A DNA stretch of 64,000 nt from Hymenobacter aerilatus (lineage in GTDB: Bacteria; Bacteroidota; Bacteroidia; Cytophagales; Hymenobacteraceae): positions 2,894,501-2,958,500 of the forward strand of contig NZ_CP095053.1 of the NCBI RefSeq assembly GCF_022921095.1. The letters run 5' to 3'. A model generated the notes under the pieces. That model made no database searches and was not told where the DNA came from. It saw nothing but the letters and a program-made list of their open reading frames with translations. The number at the start of each line of letters is the position of its first letter. Position 1 is the stretch's first letter. The translations under genes and the position numbers were made by a program. Positions 17,404 through 25,717 of the stretch are shown in pieces.

Positions 17404-19128
17404 TTACCACCCCGCGTTCTGCTTGTACAGCCCCTTGCTGTAGTTGATTTGATTCAGCGGAATCGGCATGTACTCGTCGCGGCCGGGCGTGAACCGGGCA
17501 GTAGACAGGTACTGGCGCAGATTCTTTTCCTTGGCGAAGTAGGTATTTAGCGTATTGGCCGCCACTCCCCAGCGCACCAGATCAAAAAACCGGAAACCCT
17601 CCATGGCAAACTCCAAGCGCCGCTCAAAACGCAGGGCTTCGCGGGCGTACGCCTGCGTGAAGCCAGCGGTAGGATACAGGGCTATTTTGTAGTTGGAGGT
17701 GGCAGCGCCGTTGGCCTGCTTCAGGCGACTAGTGCTATTCTGAGCCCGCTGCCGAATCTGATTGATGAGGGGTAGGGCGTCAGTCGGCCGGTTCAGCTCA
17801 ATCAGCGCTTCGGCTTTCCACAGCAACACGTCGGCGTAGCGAATGATGGCCCAGTTCTTCGACGAATTCATGAACGGCGGCGTTTTCTGAAAGCTGGGGT
17901 CGGTGGGCAGCACACTTTCCTTCATCGAGAGGTTGTAGCCGTACACCTGCGGCACGCGCACCCACGACTGCTGAAAAACGAAGTTGGGGTCGTACTTGAA
18001 CGGGTGCCCTACAATAGCCACCGTGTGGTCGAGGCGCGGGTCAACGGTGGTGCTCAGAAAATCGGCAGCCGTTACCAGGTCGCCCGACGTGTTGAAATCG
18101 GTGAAGCGCGGCAGGCCGTTGGCATCCGTCTTAAACGAGTTGATCAGGTTTTGGCTAGGGGAATGAAACGAGCAGCAGCCGTACTCCGGGTTCATGGGGT
18201 AGTTCAGCTCGTTGCCCCGCTGGGTGCGTCCTTTGGGCGTACCATCGTTGCGCGAAAACTGAATGGCAAATACTGATTCTACACCATTGTCCCCTACCGT
18301 CAGGAAGTTAGTGGCAAAATCGGGGTGCAGGGAGTACTTGCCGGAGCTGATGACGGCATCGCACAGCGAAACCACTTCCGTCAGCTTGGCCGCATCGATG
18401 CTCGTTACGGCATTGCTTTCATTTTGCGTGTAGGCCTGGTAGAGCAGCGTTTTGGCTAGATAGGCCTGCGCTGCCGGCTTGGTAGCCCGCCCAATTTCGG
18501 GCTGGGTGTCGGGTAGGTTGGCTGCCGCAAAGCGGAAATCCTCGGCAATCTTGCCCCACAGCGCATCATTGCTTAGGGCCACGTTCGACACCGTCGGGTA
18601 CTGATCTACCGGTAGTTCCTCGTCGATGTAGGGCACGTACTTAAACATCTCCTTGAGCAGGAAGTAGAAGTGCCCGCGCAGGAAACGCATTTCACCCTGA
18701 CGCACTGCCTTATTGGGCATAGCACTGACATCCAAGGTATTGAGGCGGCGCAGCGCGTCGTTACAGCGCGAAATACTCAGGTACATGCGGTACCAGAACT
18801 CGTCGGTATTGCTTAGATCAACGCGGTTGAAAGTGAAGGTTTCGTAGAAGTGAAACGCGTCTACGTCGGCTGTGCCCCCGCCGCCTTTGTAGGCGTCGCC
18901 GCCGCGCACGTTGCCGTAGGGCCACATGGAGGTGTAGGGCACATAGTAAATATCGTTGCCAAGCTGCGCGTAGGCGGCAATTACTTGTTTGTCAGCGTTT
19001 TCAACTGTATTCAATTGATTGTCGCTGAGTGCGCCGGTTGGGTCGACGTCGAGGAATTTTTTATCGTCGCAGCTCACCGCGCACGCCAGCAGCAAGCCGG
19101 CCAGCAGGCTGGTTTTGAGGAGTTTCAT
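17404..19128 (-). CDS. SusD/RagB outer-membrane glycan-binding lipoprotein (fructan locus)
   Basis: A 574-residue SusD homologue. Signal peptide with lipobox LACAVSC, then the TPR-like helical N-terminal half (SRCNDALRRLN, MRFLRGHFYFLL) and the RagB/SusD C-terminal block (LRFERRLEFAMEGFRFFDLVRWG; MPIPLNQI). It would sit as a lid on the adjacent SusC and bind fructan oligosaccharides at the cell surface. 24 bp separate it from the SusC stop. Confidence 0.94.
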   Translation of the reverse strand: MKLLKTSLLAGLLLACAVSCDDKKFLDVDPTGALSDNQLNTVENADKQVIAAYAQLGNDIYYVPYTSMWPYGNVRGGDAYKGGGGTADVDAFHFYETFTFNRVDLSNTDEFWYRMYLSISRCNDALRRLNTLDVSAMPNKAVRQGEMRFLRGHFYFLLKEMFKYVPYIDEELPVDQYPTVSNVALSNDALWGKIAEDFRFAAANLPDTQPEIGRATKPAAQAYLAKTLLYQAYTQNESNAVTSIDAAKLTEVVSLCDAVISSGKYSLHPDFATNFLTVGDNGVESVFAIQFSRNDGTPKGRTQRGNELNYPMNPEYGCCSFHSPSQNLINSFKTDANGLPRFTDFNTSGDLVTAADFLSTTVDPRLDHTVAIVGHPFKYDPNFVFQQSWVRVPQVYGYNLSMKESVLPTDPSFQKTPPFMNSSKNWAIIRYADVLLWKAEALIELNRPTDALPLINQIRQRAQNSTSRLKQANGAATSNYKIALYPTAGFTQAYAREALRFERRLEFAMEGFRFFDLVRWGVAANTLNTYFAKEKNLRQYLSTARFTPGRDEYMPIPLNQINYSKGLYKQNAGW

Positions 19129-19152
19129 AAGAAAGGTTAGCTAGCGTAGCGG

Positions 19153-22100
19153 TTAGAAGGAAACGTTGAGGCCCGTGGTGAACACCCGCGGAATTGGGTA
19201 CTGGTAGTTGGTCACTTCGGGGTCGGGCCCAGTGAATTGCTTGCTCTTGGCAATCAGGAAGTTTTGCCCCTGCACGTAGATGCGCACGTTCTGGAGGCGG
19301 AGCTTGCTAACCAGCTCCGTAGGCAAATTGTACCCTACCTGCACGTTGCGCAGCTTCAGGTAAGAGGCGTTTTCGACGAAGTAAGTGGAAGCCCGGCCCT
19401 CGTTGTTGGAGTTTACCAGGGTAGGTGCCGGGATAGAAGAGCCGGTATTGGTAGGCGACCACGCATCGAGCAGGCGTTGTCCCCAGTTTTCGCCGGACGC
19501 CAGCGACGAGAAATCGGTGCGGAACTTGGAGTTGTTGTAGGCATATAATCCTTGCACGCCCTGCAAGAACACTTGCACATCGAAGCCTTTCCAGGCAGCC
19601 CCCAGGTTCAGACCGTACGCAAAGTCCGGAATGGCCTCTGTAATCCAGGTCTGGTCGAAGTTGTCCACCTTGCCGTCCCCATTCAGGTCGCGGTAGCGGA
19701 TACGGCCGGGCGCGGCCCCTACCTGGGTAGGGCCTTCGCCTACCTCTGCGGTATTTTGGTACAACCCATCGGCCACGTAGCCATACACCGCGTTGATAGA
19801 ATGGCCCAAGCGCGTTACGTCCTGCCCGTTGCCGCCGTAGGCATTAATCACCTCGTCGGGGAGGTAGGTGAGCCGGTTGCGGTACGTCGACAGATTACCC
19901 GATATATTGAATGTCAACCCGTTGCTCAGTGCATTTTGGTAGGCCAGCAGAAACTCCCAGCCCGAGTTTTTAATAGATGCACCGTTCACGAACTTGTCGC
20001 CCCCCTCGCCTACTACCCCTAGGTAGGGCAAGTTCACCAGAATATCGGTGCTGTTCTTCACGAAGTAATCGGCAGAGCCTGTGAGCCTGTTTTGGAAGAA
20101 GCCCACGTCCAGCCCCACGTTGGTCTGCGTGGTGGTTTCCCATTTCAGGTTGGGGTTGGCCTGCTGCACGCGCCGGTAGCCCGAGGGCAGGTTGGTGTCG
20201 TTGCCGTAGATGTCGTAGGCCGTGCCAATATCATAGGCAAAGTTGGGGTCCAGCGTGCCCAGGCTCGACTGATAAACAGCGCGCGAAGCGAAGTTGGCAA
20301 TTTCCTGATTGCCAGTCTGCCCCCAGCCGGCGCGCAGCTTCAGGTCCGACAGTACGTTCACGTTGTTTTTCACGAAGTTCTCCTCGCTCAGGCGCCACCC
20401 GCCCGATACGGCCGGAAACACCCCAAACTGGTTGTCGGCCCCGAAGCGGGAAGAACCGTCGCGGCGGATGGTACCCGAGAGCAGGTACCGGTCCATGAAG
20501 GAATAGTTGATTTTGGCAAAATACGAGGCCAGGCGATAGGCCGTAGCTGAGCCGCCGTTGTCCTTGTTGGCCGAGCCCGCGTCGAGCACAATGTAGTTGG
20601 GGTCTTCGCTGGCGAAGTTGGTGCGCGAGGCGTAAAAGCTCTCGTTGGTGTAGCTGATACGCTCGTTGCCTAGCAAGAAGCTTAGCGCATGCTTGTCGCC
20701 ACCCAGTGCCAAGTCGTAGTTCAACGTGTTCTGCCACACCCAGTTACCATACGTACTTTCGTTGTTGGTTACGCGGTTGTTTTCGTTGGATAGGTAGCCG
20801 GCCCGGAAAGTTTTGTACAGCTCCTTGTACTTATACAGTGAGTAATCGATGCCGAAGCTGGTGCGCAGATGTAAGCCTTTGATGATTTCGGCATCGGCGA
20901 AGGCGTTGCCAAAAACGCGGTAGATGTTGGAGCGGTTCTGCCGGTTGTCGGTCAGCAGGCGCACGGGGTTGTCCCGGTCGCCGATGCCGTTGACGGGGCC
21001 GCCCCACCCTACCCCATCCACGGTGCGCACGGGCACTATGTTGAGTAGCTGGCTGCTCCGGTCACGCACCAGATTCAGATCAAATTGGGTTTCTTCCAAC
21101 TTGCTCACAGTCAGATTTTCCCCGATTTTCAGGTGATTCCCCAGCAATGAATAGTCGGAGTTGAGGCGGGTGGTCCACCGGTCGGCGCCGGTGTATTTCA
21201 GCGTACCCGAGTTCTTGTAGTAGTTCAGCGACAACAGCATGCCGCCATGCTCGCCCCCATTGCTCACATTCACGTTGTACTGCTGCACCAGGGCCGTTTG
21301 CTGGGTTTCCTTGAACCAGTCGGTATCGGCGGTGCGCTGAGTGCGGTCGGCGTCCAGAAACTCCGGCACCGTTACATTGTCGAGCACCGGCCGGCCATCG
21401 GGCCCCAGGCGCGACTGGAAGCTGTAGAATGGAATGTTGGGTGTAGTGCCATCGTTGATGGCCGCTTGCCAGTAGATGCGACCGTAGTCTCGGGTATTCA
21501 GCATCTGAATGTGCGGCCCCGGCCGCTGCGCCGAAAAGAACGTGGAGAAATCTACCCGCGTAACGCCCTTTTTTGCCTTCTTGGTAGTGATGATAATCAC
21601 CCCGTTGCCGGCGCGCGAGCCGTAGATACTGGCCGCCGACGCATCTTTCAGCACCTGAATCGACTCAATATCGTTTTGGTTAAGCTGGTTGATACCCTCC
21701 TTGGTTGGGATGCCGTCAATCACGTAGAGTGGGTCGTTGTTGCCCAGCGTGCCAAAGCCCCGGATGCGCACAGCCGTCCGGTTGCCGCTCGGCGAGCCAT
21801 CGGCGGTGATTTGCACGCCCGGCACCCTACCCTGCAGGTTATTGACCACGTTGTTGGAGGTCATTTCCTTGATTTCCTCGGGCTTCACCACCGCCACGGC
21901 GCCCGTCAGGTCGGCCCGTTTTTGGGTTTGGTAGCCCGTCACCACCACCTCAGACAGGTTCTGGGTAGCTGGCACCAGCTGAATGGTGAGGCTGGTTTTG
22001 CCGGCCACTGCTACCTCCTGCGGCACATACCCCAGCGACGAAATCACGAGCGTGGCAGATGCAGGTACGGTTAGCGTAAAGCGGCCTTCACTGTCGGTGG

Positions 22101-22317
22101 AGGCGCCATTGGTGGTGCCCTTCACTACCACCGTCACGCCGGGTAGGCCCTCGCCCTTTTCGTCGTTTACCTGGCCTGTAATTTGAATGTCGGCCCGCAC
22201 GCTGGCGGGGGCGGTAGGCAGGGCTGCTGCCGTCCTGCCCGGCACTGCCAAGAGAGGCGCTGCAGCCAGCAGCGTAAGCAGGCTCAGCCGCCGCGTTAGG
22301 AGTACGCTTTTGTACAT
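19153..22317 (-). CDS. SusC/RagA TonB-dependent transporter (fructan locus)
   Basis: A 1054-residue outer-membrane beta-barrel transporter from ATG at 22317, which starts the signal peptide MYKSVLLTRRLSLL; codons above it are spurious. After the signal come a CarboxypepD_reg-like domain (ITGQVNDEKGEGLPGVTVVV), a plug with the family motif SIQVLKDASAASIYGSRAGNG, and the barrel ending in the aromatic C-terminus FTTGLNVSF. It imports oligosaccharides with TonB energy. It is first in the SusC-SusD-MFS-kinase-GH32 operon, presumably under the hybrid regulator encoded upstream. Confidence 0.94.
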   Translation of the reverse strand: MYKSVLLTRRLSLLTLLAAAPLLAVPGRTAAALPTAPASVRADIQITGQVNDEKGEGLPGVTVVVKGTTNGASTDSEGRFTLTVPASATLVISSLGYVPQEVAVAGKTSLTIQLVPATQNLSEVVVTGYQTQKRADLTGAVAVVKPEEIKEMTSNNVVNNLQGRVPGVQITADGSPSGNRTAVRIRGFGTLGNNDPLYVIDGIPTKEGINQLNQNDIESIQVLKDASAASIYGSRAGNGVIIITTKKAKKGVTRVDFSTFFSAQRPGPHIQMLNTRDYGRIYWQAAINDGTTPNIPFYSFQSRLGPDGRPVLDNVTVPEFLDADRTQRTADTDWFKETQQTALVQQYNVNVSNGGEHGGMLLSLNYYKNSGTLKYTGADRWTTRLNSDYSLLGNHLKIGENLTVSKLEETQFDLNLVRDRSSQLLNIVPVRTVDGVGWGGPVNGIGDRDNPVRLLTDNRQNRSNIYRVFGNAFADAEIIKGLHLRTSFGIDYSLYKYKELYKTFRAGYLSNENNRVTNNESTYGNWVWQNTLNYDLALGGDKHALSFLLGNERISYTNESFYASRTNFASEDPNYIVLDAGSANKDNGGSATAYRLASYFAKINYSFMDRYLLSGTIRRDGSSRFGADNQFGVFPAVSGGWRLSEENFVKNNVNVLSDLKLRAGWGQTGNQEIANFASRAVYQSSLGTLDPNFAYDIGTAYDIYGNDTNLPSGYRRVQQANPNLKWETTTQTNVGLDVGFFQNRLTGSADYFVKNSTDILVNLPYLGVVGEGGDKFVNGASIKNSGWEFLLAYQNALSNGLTFNISGNLSTYRNRLTYLPDEVINAYGGNGQDVTRLGHSINAVYGYVADGLYQNTAEVGEGPTQVGAAPGRIRYRDLNGDGKVDNFDQTWITEAIPDFAYGLNLGAAWKGFDVQVFLQGVQGLYAYNNSKFRTDFSSLASGENWGQRLLDAWSPTNTGSSIPAPTLVNSNNEGRASTYFVENASYLKLRNVQVGYNLPTELVSKLRLQNVRIYVQGQNFLIAKSKQFTGPDPEVTNYQYPIPRVFTTGLNVSF

Positions 22318-22405
22318 AGTTACGAAAAGAAAGAGGTGAGAAAGCTGTGTACTGGAAGCTGCTACCTGTTTCCTGTCGTCTGGCTGACTTGCCAAGCTAC
22401 CCCAC

Positions 22406-22421
22406 GTGCAAACGTTTCAGT
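22406..22421. promoter_or_regulatory. Degenerate LacI-type half operator
   Basis: gtgcaaacgtttcagt matches 12 of 16 bases of the operator at 8045, keeping the left half and CpG centre. It lies about 90 bp before the fructan SusC start. Only tentative. Confidence 0.3.
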
Positions 22422-22502
22422 AGGCAGAGCGGTGCGCAAACAGATCCAACGGCTATAGCGGCTTCACGACCCAAAATTCCCGTATCCTCCCCTCGTCGTC
22501 TT

Positions 22503-22544
22503 ACACGATTGATTCAAAAACATTCAAATCTGAATCAATCGTGT
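22503..22544. promoter_or_regulatory. Inverted repeat, candidate binding site of the hybrid regulator
   Basis: Perfect 14-bp arms acacgattgattca and tgaatcaatcgtgt with a 14-base spacer lie in the 327-bp gap between the hybrid regulator and fructan SusC. An AraC-type output domain dimer could bind such a site, and the position suits activation of the SusC operon. The rest of the gap is AT-rich without other clear signals. Confidence 0.55.
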
Positions 22545-22644
22545 TTCAAAAATTACATTCCTATCTATCAGTACTTTACATTTAGAAATCGTTTGCAACA
22601 CCAAGTACGACTTTCAATTTTTAGACCTGTCTTTCGTTTTTAGA

Positions 22645-25419
22645 TCAGGTGCTGGGCGTGCTGTGCAAGGCCCGAAACTCGGAGGGCGACATTTGGTAGC
22701 GGCCCTTGAAGCTGGTAGAGAAATAGGCCGGCGAAGAAAAGCCGAGTTGATAGGCTACTTCCGCAATAGTGAGCCCTTCTTCTAGCAGCAGTTGCCGGCT
22801 TTTCGTCAGGCGCAGACTTTGGATAAAATCACTTACTCCCGTACCCAGTACAGCCTTCACTTTGCGGTAGAGCTGCACCCGCGAAAGCCCCAGACTCTGG
22901 GCCACATCGTCTACGCTCAACTCAGGGCGAGCCAGGTTGGCTTCCACAATGGCGGTGAGGTCGGCCAGGAACTTTTGGTCTACCCGCTGCTGAGGCGCTA
23001 CGGTGGCCGTATTGGTGCTTAGCTCCCGTCGGAAATGCTCGCGCTGGCGCTGGCGGTTGGTGAGCAATGTGCGCAAGCTTTCCAGCAAGAAAGTAGGGTG
23101 AAAGGGCTTGGTCAGGTAGAGGTCGGCGCCGGCTTGCACCCCTTCCACCTGTTGCTCGGGCGCCGAGCGGGCTGTGAGCAGCACCACCGGAATGTGGGAC
23201 GTGCGCCAGTCGCTTTTCAACTGCTGTACCACCTCCAGGCCACTCTGGTCGGGTAGCATCACGTCGCATACCACCACATCGGGAATGGTATCGGCCGCGA
23301 TGCGCAGACCGCCAACGCCATCCAGCGCCGTTTGCACCTGAAAATGTGGCCGCAGCTTGCGAGCCAGAAACGCATTCACGTCGGGGTTGTCTTCTATCAC
23401 CAGCACCAGCGCCGCACTGTTGTCGCCGGTGGCAAAGGCGGCATCCGGTAGTGTATCGGCCAGCTCCTCATCCAGCGTGAACGAAGCGGCCACGGGCATC
23501 GACACAGGTACCGCCGCACGCAGGCCCTCGGGTAGCGCAAGGGGTAGGGTGACAACGAACGTACTACCCTGCCCCGGCTGACTCCGAAACGTAAGCTCGC
23601 CTTGGTGCAGTCGCGTGAGGCCCAACGCCAGCGCCAACCCCATGCCCGAGCCTTTGCTGCCGGGCGCCTGCCCTTGGTAAAACCACTCAAAAATATGCGC
23701 CTGATCCTGTGCGCTAATGCCAGGCCCTGTGTCTTCTACGCTCACGCGCACCTGCCCGGTGGCCGGCACGGGTTCTATGCTCACCGTGACTTGCCCTTTC
23801 TCGGGGGTGAATTTCAGGGCGTTGGCCAGCAAATTGAAGAACACTTTGTCTAAAATATTCACGTCGAACCACAACCACACAGCGGGCTCGGCGGGCAAAA
23901 AGCGCAGGCTAATACCTCGCTGCCGGGCCGTTTTCTCAAACATATCCATGATTTCGCGCACAAACGCGACGAGGTTGCCCTCGGTGGCGCGCACGGGCAT
24001 TTTGCCCACGTCAATCTTGCGGAAATCCATGAGCTGGTTCACCAATTGAAGCAACCGTTGGGCGTTGCGGCGCACCAGGCTCAATTCGTGCCGCTGCGTA
24101 GGAGCCAGAGGCGGCCCGTCCGTTAGTACCTCCTCCAGCGGACCCAACATCAGCGTGAGGGGTGTGCGCAGCTCGTGCGAGAAATTGGTGAAGAAGCGCA
24201 GTTTGGCTTCCGTTTCCACCCGCGCCTGTTCGGCCAGCTCTTGAATGCGGTTGCGCTGCGAGCGGATTTCCTCATTTTGCTGGGCCAGCACCCGCGTAAT
24301 GCGCCGGTTGGCCCGCAGTGCGCGCCATACTAGTAGCCCCAACCCAGCTGCCCCCAACAAAGCCGCGCCCAGAATGTATAACCCGCGTTGCTGGGTGGTG
24401 TAAATGTGGCGCTGAGTTTCCAGCAACTCCTGCTGCCGCTGAATATCCCGCTGCTGACTGGCCAGCTTCTCCGTCTGCATCTTCATTGTGAGCACGTTGG
24501 TCGAGTCGATGACCATGGTGCTGAGCATGTTTTCTTTGTCGTACGGCTCGTTGCGCAGGATTTTCATCGCCGTCCGAATAGCTTCTTCGCCGCCCGGCGA
24601 ATACAGGAGCGTAGCCGTTAGAATGCTGTCCTGCACCAGCTGCAGGCCACCCTGCGGGCCGCTCAGGCCATCTACGCCTATCACGTGCACTTTCTTGTCT
24701 ATTCCGAGCTGCTTGCACACCTGGTACGCGCCGAGTGCCATGCGGTCGTTGTGGGCAAAGATGAGCTGCACCTCAGGATGCGCGCGTAGCGCAGCCGGCA
24801 GTGCCCGTAGTACCGATGGCCGCTTCCAGTCGCCTTGCACCTGCCCTACCACCCGCACTCCCGGGAAAGCAGTTAGGCCCTGTAGCAGCCCCTGGTGCCG
24901 GTCGTGGGCCGGCGAAGAGCCCTCTGCGCCTAGCACTTCCAGTACGCTACCCCGCCCGCGTAGTAGGCTGCCAATGTAGCGCCCGGCCGTTTGGCCTACC
25001 TCGTGGTTGTTGCCCCCCACATAGGCGGTATACAGCCGGGATGTGGTGCGCCGGTCCAGAATCACTACGGGTATACCGCGGTTGAATGCTTCTTCTACCA
25101 GCGGCGTAATGGGCTCCGCTTCGTTGGCCGATACAATCAGTAGATCTACCTTTTCTCGCAGAAAAGCCCGCAGCTGACGCTGTTGCAGCGCACTATTATC
25201 GTGGGCATCCTTAAGACGAAACTCCACATTGGGGTAGAACGCTAGTTCTTTGTACATGCCCGCCAGCATGGCCTGCCGCCACGCATCGTTCATGGTGCAC
25301 TGGGAGAAACCGATGACGTAGTGCGGCGTCGGTGCGGCGTTGGTTATGGTCGCAAACAGGCAACTCAACCCAACTACGATGCAGTGCCACCATCTTCTCC
25401 TCAAGACCATTCGTTTCAT
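22645..25419 (-). CDS. Hybrid two-component regulator with periplasmic sugar-binding sensor
   Basis: A 924-residue one-protein signalling chain. Signal/anchor at 10-27; LacI-like periplasmic-binding-protein sensor at about 33-310 (YVIGFSQCTMNDAWRQ, VDLLIVSANEAEPI, FAHNDRMALGAYQV); coiled linker; membrane segment near 348-368; HisKA with phospho-His in FSHELRTPLTLML; HATPase with GPGISAQDQ and GSGMGLALAL; receiver with Asp in VVCDVMLPDQSG and LTKPF; C-terminal AraC HTH (SLGLSRVQLYRK, AYQLGFSSPAYFSTSF). The same architecture is known from the fructose sensor BT1754 of the B. thetaiotaomicron fructan locus, so this protein probably senses fructose and activates the adjacent SusC operon. Confidence 0.93.
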   Translation of the reverse strand: MKRMVLRRRWWHCIVVGLSCLFATITNAAPTPHYVIGFSQCTMNDAWRQAMLAGMYKELAFYPNVEFRLKDAHDNSALQQRQLRAFLREKVDLLIVSANEAEPITPLVEEAFNRGIPVVILDRRTTSRLYTAYVGGNNHEVGQTAGRYIGSLLRGRGSVLEVLGAEGSSPAHDRHQGLLQGLTAFPGVRVVGQVQGDWKRPSVLRALPAALRAHPEVQLIFAHNDRMALGAYQVCKQLGIDKKVHVIGVDGLSGPQGGLQLVQDSILTATLLYSPGGEEAIRTAMKILRNEPYDKENMLSTMVIDSTNVLTMKMQTEKLASQQRDIQRQQELLETQRHIYTTQQRGLYILGAALLGAAGLGLLVWRALRANRRITRVLAQQNEEIRSQRNRIQELAEQARVETEAKLRFFTNFSHELRTPLTLMLGPLEEVLTDGPPLAPTQRHELSLVRRNAQRLLQLVNQLMDFRKIDVGKMPVRATEGNLVAFVREIMDMFEKTARQRGISLRFLPAEPAVWLWFDVNILDKVFFNLLANALKFTPEKGQVTVSIEPVPATGQVRVSVEDTGPGISAQDQAHIFEWFYQGQAPGSKGSGMGLALALGLTRLHQGELTFRSQPGQGSTFVVTLPLALPEGLRAAVPVSMPVAASFTLDEELADTLPDAAFATGDNSAALVLVIEDNPDVNAFLARKLRPHFQVQTALDGVGGLRIAADTIPDVVVCDVMLPDQSGLEVVQQLKSDWRTSHIPVVLLTARSAPEQQVEGVQAGADLYLTKPFHPTFLLESLRTLLTNRQRQREHFRRELSTNTATVAPQQRVDQKFLADLTAIVEANLARPELSVDDVAQSLGLSRVQLYRKVKAVLGTGVSDFIQSLRLTKSRQLLLEEGLTIAEVAYQLGFSSPAYFSTSFKGRYQMSPSEFRALHSTPST

Positions 25420-25560
25420 GCCCTAAAATAGCAACCTTCCATCGATTCTACCGCGCATGGGTGTTCGGAGCCTAACCACTGACCAGTTTCCTCGCTGCCT
25501 TCAACTACAACATCTAACTCATTGCATATCTATAAGATATGCTTACCTAACTGCAAATAA

Positions 25561-25589
25561 AAACGCCTAGCCAACGTGGCCAGGCGTTT
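25561..25589 (-). terminator. Terminator after GH27 gene
   Basis: Arms aaacgcctagcca and tggccaggcgttt pair with one mismatch around a tiny loop; on the minus strand a T-rich stretch follows. A smaller palindrome (gcatatc...gatatgc) lies at 25524-25542. Both are in the 298-bp gap between the GH27 stop and the hybrid regulator start. Confidence 0.75.
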
Positions 25590-25717
25590 CTGTTTAGTGG
25601 CGTTCTTGTCTTTAGCCAGCAGTTGAAAGAACCAGGTTAGTGTAGTAATTTCTCAAGCAATCAGATGGTCCTTTTTCCTGGCCGCAGTTAGGGTAGACAT
25701 AGTGCAGAATGCGTTGG

